Shown here: positions 42,004 through 49,873 of the stretch, one piece after another
Layout of the letters: every line of letters begins with the position of its first letter
How positions within the stretch are numbered: position 1 is the stretch's first letter
From: Hydrogenophaga sp.
Lineage (GTDB): Bacteria; Pseudomonadota; Gammaproteobacteria; Burkholderiales; Burkholderiaceae_C
Length of the DNA: 64,000 nt
NCBI RefSeq assembly: GCF_030651625.1
Contig: NZ_JAUSCF010000034.1
Location: 1 to 64,000, forward strand
Direction of reading: 5' to 3'
Notes under the pieces: generated by a model
What the model saw: only the letters and a program-made list of their open reading frames with translations
What the model was told of the DNA's origin: nothing
The model's database searches: none
Translations under genes and position numbers: made by a program

Positions 42004-42836
42004 AGCCCGCCAACGCCCGCGTGCTGCTCACCGGGGCCACTGGCGGCATCGGCCAGGCCACGGCACGCGCGTTGCTGCGGGAAGGTGCCTCGCTGCTGCT
42101 GGTGGGCCGGTCTGAAGGCGCACTGGACGAGTTGTCGCGCCAACTCACGGCCGCCGGGGCCTCAGCCTCTCGCGTCCGATGGATTGCAGCCGACCTCACG
42201 CTGGCTCAGGACGTGCAGCGGCTGGTCAACGAAGCGGCGCGGCTGGACTGCAACGCGGTCATACATGGTGCCGGCCTGCCGGCGTTTGGTGCCTTGCAGA
42301 CGCTGCCCGCGGCCGACATCCGCAGCGTCCTGCAAACCAATCTGGAGGTGCCGGTGTTGCTCACCCAGGCGCTGCTCCCCCGTCTCCTGACGCTGCCCCA
42401 AGCGCAGATTGTCTGTGTGGGGTCGGCGCTGGGTCGCATGGGCCTGCCCGGTTTCAGTGTCTACAGCGCCAGCAAATTCGGCCTGCTCGGATTTGCCGAA
42501 GCCCTGCGTCGCGAGCTCGCCGACACCACCGTGCGGGTGCAGTACATCGGCCCGCGCAGTACCCGCACCCGCTTCAACGCGCCCGCTGTCACGGCCTACA
42601 ACCGGGCCACCGGCACCGCCGAAGACACACCCGAATCCGTCGCCCGTGCCATCGTGCAACTGCTCACCGACGGCGCCGCCGAGCGCTTCCTGGGTTTTCC
42701 GGAAAAGCTGGCGGTACGCCTCAATGCGCTGGCGCCCGCCTGGTTCGACCGGGTGTTCCGAAAGCACACAGCCCATCTTCACAACAGCCAGAACCCCAAC
42801 CCCGCCGTGCCATCCACCCCGGTGGCGCGTCATTGA
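42000..42836 (+). CDS. Short-chain dehydrogenase/reductase
   Basis: A 278-residue NAD(P)-dependent oxidoreductase of the classical SDR type. The cofactor motif TGATGGIGQA (residues 11-20), catalytic Ser in CVGSALGRMG and YSASK are intact. The C-terminal 60 residues are longer than in minimal SDRs and contain RFLGFPEKLAVRLNALAPAW, as in DltE-like or membrane-associated members. It probably reduces an aldehyde or ketone made by the previous two enzymes. Confidence 0.88.
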   Translation: MKPANARVLLTGATGGIGQATARALLREGASLLLVGRSEGALDELSRQLTAAGASASRVRWIAADLTLAQDVQRLVNEAARLDCNAVIHGAGLPAFGALQTLPAADIRSVLQTNLEVPVLLTQALLPRLLTLPQAQIVCVGSALGRMGLPGFSVYSASKFGLLGFAEALRRELADTTVRVQYIGPRSTRTRFNAPAVTAYNRATGTAEDTPESVARAIVQLLTDGAAERFLGFPEKLAVRLNALAPAWFDRVFRKHTAHLHNSQNPNPAVPSTPVARH

Positions 42837-42864
42837 CCCATCTTGACCGCAAAGGAGTTTCACC

Positions 42865-43551
42865 ATGTCATCCATTCGATCGCATTCACTTTCCTTGCCC
42901 ATTGCTCCACGCCGTCAATGGATGGCCGCGTTCATGGGCGCCACCCTGATGCTGCTCGCGCCCTTGTCGCACGCTGCACCGGTGGACGACGCGGTGCAGG
43001 AACTCCAGCAAGGCTGGGAATCCGTGCGCTACCAGACCCCACCCAGCGAACGCGAAAAGCGCTTCGAAGCACTGGCCACCCGTGCCCACGAACTGAGCAC
43101 GACGCATCAGGGCCGGGCCGAACCGCTGATCTGGGAGGGCATCATCGTCAGCTCCCTGGCCGGCGAAAAGGGCGGCCTGGGTGCGCTGCCCCTGGTGAAG
43201 CAAGCCAAGGGCCTGTATGAAGCGGCACTGAGCATCGACCCCAAGGCGCTGGACGGCTCTGCCTACAACAGCCTGGGGGTGCTGTACTACAAGGTGCCAG
43301 GCTGGCCCGTGGGTTTCGGCAACAAGGCCAAGGCAGACGAACTGCTGCACCAGGCGCTGGCCATCAACCCCAATGGCATCGATCCCAACTTCTTCTATGC
43401 CGAGTACCTGATCGAGACCAAGCGGCCCAGCGAAGCGGTGGTCTACCTGGAACGTGCGCTGAAGGCACCGGACCGACCAGGCCGCACGCTGGCCGACACC
43501 GGTCGCCGTGAAGAGGCTCGTCAGTTGTTGGAGAAAGCCAAGAGCTTCTAG
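42865..43551 (+). CDS. Exported TPR-repeat protein
   Basis: A 228-residue protein with a signal peptide (basic start, hydrophobic FMGATLMLLAPLSHA, cleavage after SHA). After it come two or three TPR-like helices, including LYEAALSIDPKALDGSAYN and LLHQALAINPNGIDPNFFYA. It is probably periplasmic and serves as a binding partner. It lies 28 bases after the SDR and is likely the last gene of the operon. It is convergent with pgk. Confidence 0.82.
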   Translation: MSSIRSHSLSLPIAPRRQWMAAFMGATLMLLAPLSHAAPVDDAVQELQQGWESVRYQTPPSEREKRFEALATRAHELSTTHQGRAEPLIWEGIIVSSLAGEKGGLGALPLVKQAKGLYEAALSIDPKALDGSAYNSLGVLYYKVPGWPVGFGNKAKADELLHQALAINPNGIDPNFFYAEYLIETKRPSEAVVYLERALKAPDRPGRTLADTGRREEARQLLEKAKSF

Positions 43552-43584
43552 AGCCAGCTGTGGGTGGCGCCGGACCCCACCCCA

Positions 43585-43603
43585 CTTCCCCCAGAGGGGG
43601 AAG
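43585..43603 (+). terminator. Hairpin after the TPR gene
   Basis: CTTCCCCC-AGA-GGGGGAAG, a perfect 8-bp stem 34 bases past the stop of the plus-strand operon. There is no T tract. A nearly identical hairpin in the opposite orientation lies 50 bases further on, so each convergent gene has its own copy. Confidence 0.6.
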
Positions 43604-43650
43604 GCGTCAATCGGGGAGGGAGCCGATGTGCGGGCTCCCGGGCTGGCCCC

Positions 43651-43665
43651 TCCCCCTCTGGGGGA
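43651..43665 (-). terminator. Hairpin after pgk
   Basis: Read on the minus strand, TCCCCC-AGA-GGGGGA with an upstream C-rich CCCCATCCCAGCCT. It lies 33 bases past the pgk stop and mirrors the hairpin at 43585-43603, including the C-rich lead-in, relative to its own transcript. Confidence 0.55.
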
Positions 43666-43697
43666 AGGCTGGGATGGGGGCGCTCCCCGCCCAAGTC

Positions 43698-44891
43698 TCA
43701 GCCAGCGCGCCGCGCCAGCACCTCAAACGCCGGCAACGTCTTGCCTTCCAGCACTTCCAGGAACGCACCACCCCCGGTGGATATGTAACCCACGTCTTTC
43801 TCGATGCCGTACTTGGCAATGGCAGCCAGCGTGTCGCCACCGCCGGCGATGGAGAAGGCGCTGCTGTCGGCAATGGCTTGTGCGATCACCTTGGTGCCGT
43901 TCTCGAACGCCTCAAACTCAAAGACCCCCACCGGGCCGTTCCACACGATGGTGCCGGCCTGCTTGAGCTGCGCGGCCAGTCTGGCTGCCGTCTCGGGGCC
44001 GATGTCCAGAATCAGGTCGTCCTCGTCCACTTCGGTGGCCTTCTTGACCGTGGCCGGTGCATCGGCCGCAAAGGCCTTGGCGGTCACCACGTCGGTGGGG
44101 ATCGGCACCTCGGCGCCGCGTGCCTTCATGGCTTCGATCACGGCCTTGGCTTCACCCACCAGGTCGGCCTCGGCCAGGCTCTTGCCGATCTTCAGGCCCG
44201 CCGCGAGCATGAAGGTGTTGGCAATACCGCCACCCACAATCAGTCCGTCCACATTCTTCGCCAGCGCCTGCAGGATGGTGAGCTTGGTGCTGACCTTGCT
44301 GCCCGCGACGATCGCCAGCAGCGGGCGCTTCGGATTGGCCAGCGCCTTGCCGATGGCGTCCATCTCTGCCGCCAGCAGTGGGCCGGCGCAGGCGATGGGG
44401 GCGGTCTCGGCGATGCCGTAGGTGGTGCCTTCTGCGCGGTGCGCGGTGCCGAAGGCGTCGTGCACGAAGATGTCGCAGAGTTTGCCGAGCTTGGCGGCGA
44501 GTTCGGGGCTGTTCTTCTTCTCGCCCACATTGACACGGCAGTTTTCCAGCAGCACCACTTCGCCGGGAGCGACCGAGAACTCCCCATCAATCCAGTTCGA
44601 GACCAGCCGCACCGAGCGGTTCATGAGCTGGCCCAGGCGCGCGGCAATGGGCGCCAGCGAATCTTCGGGCTTGAACTGGCCTTCGGTGGGGCGGCCCAGG
44701 TGGCTGGTCACCATGACCGCTGCCCCCGCATCCAGCGCCATCTGGATGGCTGGAATGGAAGCGCGGATGCGCGTGTCTTCGGTGATCTCGCCCGCATCGT
44801 TCTGCGGCACGTTGAGGTCGGCCCTGATGAAGACGCGCTGGCCACTGACGCGGCCGCTGGAACAGAGATCAGAGAATCGGATGAATTGCAT
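43698..44891 (-). CDS. pgk: Phosphoglycerate kinase
   Basis: The 397-residue glycolytic and gluconeogenic enzyme that transfers phosphate between 1,3-bisphosphoglycerate and ADP. N-domain substrate motifs include [21 protein letters not shown] and VVLLENCRV. The C-domain nucleotide motifs are [21 protein letters not shown] and [12 protein letters not shown]. Length is standard. The start is ATG at 44891. The 296 bases upstream hold no gene I can support. No other glycolytic gene is adjacent. Confidence 0.98.
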   Translation of the reverse strand: MQFIRFSDLCSSGRVSGQRVFIRADLNVPQNDAGEITEDTRIRASIPAIQMALDAGAAVMVTSHLGRPTEGQFKPEDSLAPIAARLGQLMNRSVRLVSNWIDGEFSVAPGEVVLLENCRVNVGEKKNSPELAAKLGKLCDIFVHDAFGTAHRAEGTTYGIAETAPIACAGPLLAAEMDAIGKALANPKRPLLAIVAGSKVSTKLTILQALAKNVDGLIVGGGIANTFMLAAGLKIGKSLAEADLVGEAKAVIEAMKARGAEVPIPTDVVTAKAFAADAPATVKKATEVDEDDLILDIGPETAARLAAQLKQAGTIVWNGPVGVFEFEAFENGTKVIAQAIADSSAFSIAGGGDTLAAIAKYGIEKDVGYISTGGGAFLEVLEGKTLPAFEVLARRAG

Positions 44892-45187
44892 GGGGTGCCT
44901 TGAGCGGGCAGCGGTGCTGCGGGAATGCGGGAGTGCGGGCGTGAAACGCGCAACGCAAATTGTAGGCAATGCCACGCGCGCAATTCCACCACAGGGTCCT
45001 GCCGCCCCTTCAGGCCTCAAATCGATGCTTCAGGCATGGGCGCGCCTGAACAGGAAACGCCGCGCAAGATCCAGCCTGCAGAGGCTGCCCTCTGTTCAGA
45101 CCAAACCCCTGACCAGCGACCACCCTTCCTCGCATCGACCAGGCCTTGCAATGCACATGCGAGCACGGTCCCTGTCCCGCCCGCCGG

Positions 45188-45352
45188 TCAGACCACACTG
45201 ATCACGAAGTCGGTCTTGCCCACCGAGCATTCGGGACAGCGCCAGTCTTCCGGCACGTCGGCCCAGCGCGTGCCGGGTGGGATGCCGTCTTCGGGCCGGC
45301 CGACGGCCTCGTCGTAGAAAAAGCCGCAGACCACGCAGAGATAGCAGTTCAT
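45188..45352 (-). CDS. Rubredoxin
   Basis: A 54-residue iron protein with the two CxxC clusters [10 protein letters not shown] and [13 protein letters not shown] that bind a single Fe. It is a small electron carrier. The intervening segment [20 protein letters not shown] is typical of rubredoxin. The start is ATG at 45352; a longer frame to 45448 overlaps the cytochrome b gene and has no supporting features. Its redox partner is not apparent here. Confidence 0.95.
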   Translation of the reverse strand: MNCYLCVVCGFFYDEAVGRPEDGIPPGTRWADVPEDWRCPECSVGKTDFVISVV

Positions 45353-45422
45353 GAAGGATGCCTTTGGTATCGGGTTTGGAAGGAGGTGGGGATGGAGAAT
45401 CGGAAGCAGTCGAATCTCTCGG

Positions 45423-46211
45423 TCAATCGTCGTCCCCGTCTTGACCACCTCCTCGGCTGTCGCCCGTCGCGAGGCTGCTCAGCGCCTGGGCTGAAACCAG
45501 CCCCTTGGGCGACTGCTGCCACTCCCAGGCGCCGTAGGCCAGCACCGCGATCAGCAGCAAAGCCGCCAGCCAGCCTCGGTTGTGCTGCACCAGGTTCGGC
45601 CCCGGGCCTTCAACCCGACCATTCAGCATGGGCAGCGCCAGGTTCTTGCGCCGCAACAGGCTCAAGGCCGCGATCAGGGCCAGGTGCGCCAGTACCACGA
45701 ACAGGAAGGCTTCGCCGAAAAATTCGTGCAGTTCCTCGAGCCAGTCGCCACCCAGCACGTCGCCCCAGTCGTTGTAGGTGCCGTAGCCGCTGAGGGTGAG
45801 CGGCACCACCAGCAACAGCAGGGCCACCACGGCCAGCGCCATCAGCAGGTTTTGACCCTGCCGCCAGTTGATGCCCGCCACCGAGCCCGAAGACACAGCC
45901 GCGCGCACCGAGCGCAGCCAAACTGGTGCGGCGCCGAGCTTGCGCCACAGCAGACCCAGCCCCGCCTGGCGCGGGCCGAACAGGCCATAGAGCACCCGAA
46001 ACGCCAGCAGACCCGCCATGGTGTAGCCCAGCGTGACGTGCAGCAACCGCCAGTGCTCGCCATCGGCAGTGACATAGGCACCCAGAAAACTCAGGGCGAA
46101 CAGCCAGTGGAACATGCGTGTGGGCGCATCGGTGACTAGGCGGCCCGGTGCGGCGGCCGCGACCGCACCAGGCTGGCCTGAAGCGGTATTGAAGGTGGGG
46201 TTGTCTTGCAT
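45423..46211 (-). CDS. Cytochrome b561-type membrane subunit of the SHP/DHC cluster
   Basis: A 262-residue membrane protein with four helices of the Ni/Fe-hydrogenase or cytochrome b561 type. Heme-ligand candidates are His in [25 protein letters not shown] and [20 protein letters not shown]. The C-terminal tail is acidic. Downstream of diheme cytochrome and SHP genes on the same strand, it probably passes quinol electrons to them. Confidence 0.85.
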   Translation of the reverse strand: MQDNPTFNTASGQPGAVAAAAPGRLVTDAPTRMFHWLFALSFLGAYVTADGEHWRLLHVTLGYTMAGLLAFRVLYGLFGPRQAGLGLLWRKLGAAPVWLRSVRAAVSSGSVAGINWRQGQNLLMALAVVALLLLVVPLTLSGYGTYNDWGDVLGGDWLEELHEFFGEAFLFVVLAHLALIAALSLLRRKNLALPMLNGRVEGPGPNLVQHNRGWLAALLLIAVLAYGAWEWQQSPKGLVSAQALSSLATGDSRGGGQDGDDD

Positions 46212-46216
46212 GATCA

Positions 46217-46296
46217 GGCCTCCTGCCGAGCCGCCTCAGAGGCCGCTTGCGCCCCTTTGGGGGGAAGTGATGACACGACGTGTCGAACGTGGGGGT
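46217..46296 (-). repeat. Three-hairpin intergenic element, copy G
   Basis: It lies between the diheme cytochrome c and cytochrome b genes. Outer arms of hairpin III are GGCCTC (46217-46222) and GAGGCC (46239-46244), hairpin I is CCCC-TTT-GGGG (46252-46262) and hairpin II is GACAC-GAC-GTGTC (46272-46284). The sequence of each hairpin differs from copies A to F, but the order, pairing and orientation are kept. Confidence 0.72.
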
Positions 46297-46315
46297 ACAT
46301 GGTTTGCTTCGTTGT

Positions 46316-46831
46316 TCAGTCGTTCCAGGCCCGGCGCGAGCGGGCGTCAAGCCCGGCCGGGAACTTCAGGTTGTCGTCGTCGTAGTCACCCTTGTCCGCG
46401 CCAGGGTGGCAAGCCACGCAGTTGGCAGCACTCTTCACGCTGGCCAGCTTCCAGACGGACGACGCAATGTCGTCGTGCTTGCGTTCGAACCAGGCCGAGC
46501 GGGTGATGCGGTCCTCGGGCGGTGCTTCGGCCACGCGCTTGTAGGTTCCAGCGTTGGCCACCAGCCAGGTGGTCAGTTGCTGCACGGTGGCGGCATCGAG
46601 TGAGGCGTCGGTGCCAAAGTGCTTGTCGAGCCCGGTCATGATGCGTTGCCATGAACGGGCGGGCAACATGCCGGGGGCGTAGCCGGTGTGGCAGGCGGCG
46701 CACTCCTGTGTGTAGGCCTGAGGCACCTTGAGCGGCATCACGCGGCCACCGTCGGCGTGTACGGACGGCAGCGCAGCCAGGCACAGGCCAGCGGCAAGGA
46801 GCAGGGATGGTATGGAGCGATGCTTGGTCAT
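46316..46831 (-). CDS. Diheme cytochrome c (DHC type)
   Basis: A 171-residue exported protein. The signal peptide ends near LPSVHADGG. It has two CxxCH heme sites, ECAACHTGYAPGMLP near residue 43 and NCVACHPGADKG near residue 137. The layout fits the diheme cytochrome that hands electrons to SHP in Rhodobacter and Shewanella. The start ATG at 46831 follows GGAGAACC. Confidence 0.92.
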   Translation of the reverse strand: MTKHRSIPSLLLAAGLCLAALPSVHADGGRVMPLKVPQAYTQECAACHTGYAPGMLPARSWQRIMTGLDKHFGTDASLDAATVQQLTTWLVANAGTYKRVAEAPPEDRITRSAWFERKHDDIASSVWKLASVKSAANCVACHPGADKGDYDDDNLKFPAGLDARSRRAWND

Positions 46832-46862
46832 GGGGTTCTCCAGAGTTCGTGCCGGCGGGCGA

Positions 46863-47282
46863 TCATTTGAGGCTGTTCAGGTAGGCCAGCACGTCGGCCT
46901 TTTCACTGGCGCTGCATTCGCGGCTGAGCACGTCGTTGCAGTTGCGGCGGAACCACTTGTCCACCTTGGCCGTGTCGGTGAAGGCCTTGGGGTTGAAGGC
47001 CGGCGCGAGTGGCGCGATCACCTTGCCGGTGTTGGCGTGTTTGCCCTGGGTGGTCGGGGGCGTGCCGTGACAAGAAGCGCAGGACCACTCGCCGCCCTGG
47101 CGCTTATTGAAAAAGACCTCACCTTTGGCGGCGTTGCCGGGGGCGCCGGCCTGCGCACTCCAGTGCTGCAGCTGATCGGCGGGCGAGGTATCGGCGGCCT
47201 GGGTGACGGGGGACAACAGGGCGCTGGCCAGGGCGATGGCGGTGAGGCCGGCGCGGAGGCGGCAGGGACGGATCGGGTTCAT
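46863..47282 (-). CDS. shp: SHP-type monoheme cytochrome c (DUF1924)
   Basis: A 139-residue exported protein with signal peptide cleavage near VTQAADT. It has a single heme site SCASCHGTPP and two further cysteines in RRNCNDVLSRECSASE. SHP (sphaeroides heme protein) has an Asn as sixth heme ligand and binds oxygen or NO. The neighbours (DHC and cytochrome b genes) are the known SHP gene set. Its start is divergent from the PepSY gene. Confidence 0.9.
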   Translation of the reverse strand: MNPIRPCRLRAGLTAIALASALLSPVTQAADTSPADQLQHWSAQAGAPGNAAKGEVFFNKRQGGEWSCASCHGTPPTTQGKHANTGKVIAPLAPAFNPKAFTDTAKVDKWFRRNCNDVLSRECSASEKADVLAYLNSLK

Positions 47283-47373
47283 GGTGTGGGGCTTTCCGAA
47301 GTGGCAGGTGGATCGGGGGTATCGATAGACTGCATGGTCGCGCGGGCCGCTTGAATACCACCTGAAGGCGGTG

Positions 47374-47389
47374 TTCATCTGCCATTCAG
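47374..47389. promoter_or_regulatory. Direct repeat between shp and the PepSY gene
   Basis: TTCAT-N6-TTCAG, a direct repeat with an 11-base period and upstream inverted CTGAA, sits in the 130-base spacer between the divergent shp and PepSY genes. The period matches tandem sites of OmpR-type regulators, and such a regulator is encoded 400 bases away. This is a by-eye candidate. Confidence 0.4.
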
Positions 47390-47412
47390 AATCCGGGCCC
47401 GACAATGTCGGC

Positions 47413-47784
47413 ATGCACTTGAACCCCGCCGCTCTGCGCACCCGCCGCTTCATGGCCTGCGGCCTGGCCGTGGCTGCGCTGTGGGCCAGTCATCCGGGCG
47501 CCTGGGCGCGCGACGGGGACGACCACGAACGCGCGCGGCAAGCGGTGCAGGCCGGGCAGGTGCTGCCCTTGCGCACGGTGCTGGAGCGGCTGGAGCGCGA
47601 ACACCCGGGCCAGGTGCTGGAGGTTGATCTGGAGCGCGAAGGCGAGCACTGGCTCTATGAAATCAAATTGCTGCAACCGGGTGGGCGGCTGCTCAAGCTC
47701 CAGCTCGACGCCCGGACCGCCGACGTGCTGCGCAGCAAGGGCCGCGATCACAATCGCAGTGGCGACCGCAAATCGACCCGCTGA
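47413..47784 (+). CDS. PepSY-domain protein, periplasmic
   Basis: A 123-residue protein with a signal peptide (RTRRFMACGLAVAALWASHPG, ending near AWARD) and one PepSY domain (QVLPLRTVLERLEREHPGQV, then YEIKLLQPGGRLLKLQLD). The C-terminus is basic. PepSY proteins next to two-component genes often modulate the sensor in the periplasm. The start chosen is ATG at 47413; an upstream frame to 47371 is not needed. Confidence 0.85.
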   Translation: MHLNPAALRTRRFMACGLAVAALWASHPGAWARDGDDHERARQAVQAGQVLPLRTVLERLEREHPGQVLEVDLEREGEHWLYEIKLLQPGGRLLKLQLDARTADVLRSKGRDHNRSGDRKSTR

Positions 47785-47804
47785 ATCCATTCCCCTTCCA
47801 TTCC

Positions 47805-48479
47805 ATGCGCATCCTGCTGGTTGAAGACGAGCCCACCCTGCGCGCGCAACTGCGCGCGGGCCTGGTGGAGGCAGGCTACGTGGTGGACGAGGCCGAAAAC
47901 GGGCGCGAAGCGCATTTCATGGGCGACACGCAGGCGTTTGACGCGGTGGTGCTTGACCTTGGGCTGCCGGTGCTCGATGGCCTGTCGGTGCTCAAGCGCT
48001 GGCGCGACGGAGGCCGCGCCATGCCGGTGCTGATCCTCACCGCGCGCGACAGCTGGCACGAGAAGGTGGCCGGCATTGACGCCGGCGCCGACGACTACCT
48101 GACGAAACCCTTCCATCTGGAAGAACTGCTGGCGCGCCTGCGCGCGCTGATCCGTCGCGCCAGCGGGCAGGCCTCGCCGGTGCTGCAGTGTGGAAAGCTG
48201 GCGCTGGACACGCGCAGCGGCCGTGTCACGAACGACGGCCAGCCCGTGACCCTGACCAGCCATGAGTACAAGGTGCTGGCCTACCTGATGCACCGGCCAG
48301 GCTCGGTGGTCTCGCGCACCGAACTGATCGAACACATCTACGCCCAGGACTTCGATCGCGACTCCAACACCATCGAGGTGTTCGTGGGCCGGCTGCGCAA
48401 GAAGCTGCCCCAGGCCTGCATCGAGACCGTGCGCGGGCTGGGCTACCGGCTGGTCCCGCCCCCAACCTCGCCACAATGA
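47805..48479 (+). CDS. OmpR-family response regulator of the SHP/PepSY locus
   Basis: A 224-residue regulator. The receiver has ILLVEDEPTLRAQL, phosphoacceptor in VVLDLGLPVLDG and DDYLTKPFHLEE. The winged helix has HEYKVLAYLMHRPGSVVSR and FVGRLRKKL. It is 20 bases after the PepSY gene and overlaps the kinase gene by four bases (ATGA). It likely controls the divergent shp-dhc-cytochrome b genes. Confidence 0.93.
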   Translation: MRILLVEDEPTLRAQLRAGLVEAGYVVDEAENGREAHFMGDTQAFDAVVLDLGLPVLDGLSVLKRWRDGGRAMPVLILTARDSWHEKVAGIDAGADDYLTKPFHLEELLARLRALIRRASGQASPVLQCGKLALDTRSGRVTNDGQPVTLTSHEYKVLAYLMHRPGSVVSRTELIEHIYAQDFDRDSNTIEVFVGRLRKKLPQACIETVRGLGYRLVPPPTSPQ

Positions 48480-49873
48480 CGCGCATGCGCTGGACCCGCT
48501 CCCTGCGTTTTCGCCTGCTTGCAGCCACGCTGGTGGCGCTGGCGCTGGCGCTGTTGCTCGCCGGCTGGGCGCTGGCAGGCCTGTTCCGCCAGCACGTGAT
48601 GCGTCAGTTCGAAACCAGCCTGACCCAGCAGCTTGACCAGTTGACCGCGCGGCTGGAATTTGACGCCACCGGGCAACCGCTGATCGACCCGCAGGGCTTG
48701 TCGGACCCTCGGTGGCAGAAGCCGTATTCGGGGCTTTACTGGCAGATCGATCAGATAAGCGCCGACGGTCAGGCGCGCAGCAGCGTGCTGCGCTCGCGCT
48801 CGCTGTGGGACACCCGGCTGGAACTGCACCCCGACGATCTGGCCGACGGCGCACTGCATGCGCACGAAGGCACGGGGCCGCAGGGCTCGGCGGTGCTGAT
48901 GCTGGAGCGCACGGTGCGCCCGGACGAACAGCCCGAGGTGCGCTGGCGGCTGGTGGTCGCAGCCAACACCCAGGACAGCCTGCTGGCCGTGGCGCGCTTC
49001 AACGGCGTGCTCGCCATGTCGTTGCTGGTGCTGGGGCTGCTGCTGGTGCTGGCCGCGTTGGCTCAGGTGGCGGTGGGTCTGTCGCCGCTGCGCAACCTGC
49101 AGCGAGCGCTGGCCCGGGTGCGCGAGGGACAGGCGGCGCGGCTGCAGGGCCAGTTTCCGGCCGAGGTACAGCCGCTGATCGACGATTTCAATGGTGTGCT
49201 GGAGCGCAACGCCGAAGTGGTGGCGCGCGCACGCACCCAGGCCGGCAATCTGGCGCACGCCATCAAGACCCCGCTGGCGGTGCTGGGGCAAGCCGCCACG
49301 CAGTCGCTTCAGACCAGCCTGGGCGACCCGGCGCTGGCACGGCTGGTGCAGGAACAGGTGGCCACCGCACGCCGCCACATCGACTGGCACCTCGCGCGCT
49401 CACGCGCTGCGGCCGCACAAAACCTGCCCGGTCTGCGCACACCGTTGGCCCCGGTGGCCGCCGGTCTGGCTCGCGTGATGCAACGGGTGTACGCCGCGCG
49501 CGCGCTGCAGATCGATGTCACGGGAGTGCCGGAAGCACTTGCCTTCGCGGGCGAAGAGCAGGACCTGCAGGAAATGCTGGGCAACCTGCTCGACAACGCC
49601 TGCAAGTGGGCGCGCACCACGGTGCGGGTCAGTGCCAAAGTCAATGAAGACGAGCTGTGCGTGGAAGTGGAAGACGATGGACCGGGCCTCGACGAAGCCG
49701 CGCGCGACGCGGTGCTCGCGCGTGGTGTGCGCATGGACGAAGCCGTGCCCGGCTCCGGCCTGGGCCTGGCCATCGTCAACGAGCTCGCGCAACTCTACGG
49801 TGGCCGGCTGCAGCTGTGCAGCTCCTCACTGGACGGGCTGAGGGCGACACTCACCCTGCCGAAGACGGCTTGA
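48476..49873 (+). CDS. Sensor histidine kinase of the SHP/PepSY locus
   Basis: A 465-residue kinase with two membrane helices (residues about 13-35 and 175-200), a 140-residue periplasmic domain between them, a HAMP-like linker, the histidine motif GNLAHAIKTPLAVLG, the N-box NLLDNACKWA and G-boxes VEDDGPGLDE and GSGLGLAIVNE. The His is preceded by Ala-His-Ala-Ile-Lys rather than the common His-Glu-Leu, as in PhoQ-like sensors. Its 3' end overlaps the eptA 3' end by 23 bases on opposite strands. Confidence 0.93.
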   Translation: MTRMRWTRSLRFRLLAATLVALALALLLAGWALAGLFRQHVMRQFETSLTQQLDQLTARLEFDATGQPLIDPQGLSDPRWQKPYSGLYWQIDQISADGQARSSVLRSRSLWDTRLELHPDDLADGALHAHEGTGPQGSAVLMLERTVRPDEQPEVRWRLVVAANTQDSLLAVARFNGVLAMSLLVLGLLLVLAALAQVAVGLSPLRNLQRALARVREGQAARLQGQFPAEVQPLIDDFNGVLERNAEVVARARTQAGNLAHAIKTPLAVLGQAATQSLQTSLGDPALARLVQEQVATARRHIDWHLARSRAAAAQNLPGLRTPLAPVAAGLARVMQRVYAARALQIDVTGVPEALAFAGEEQDLQEMLGNLLDNACKWARTTVRVSAKVNEDELCVEVEDDGPGLDEAARDAVLARGVRMDEAVPGSGLGLAIVNELAQLYGGRLQLCSSSLDGLRATLTLPKTA

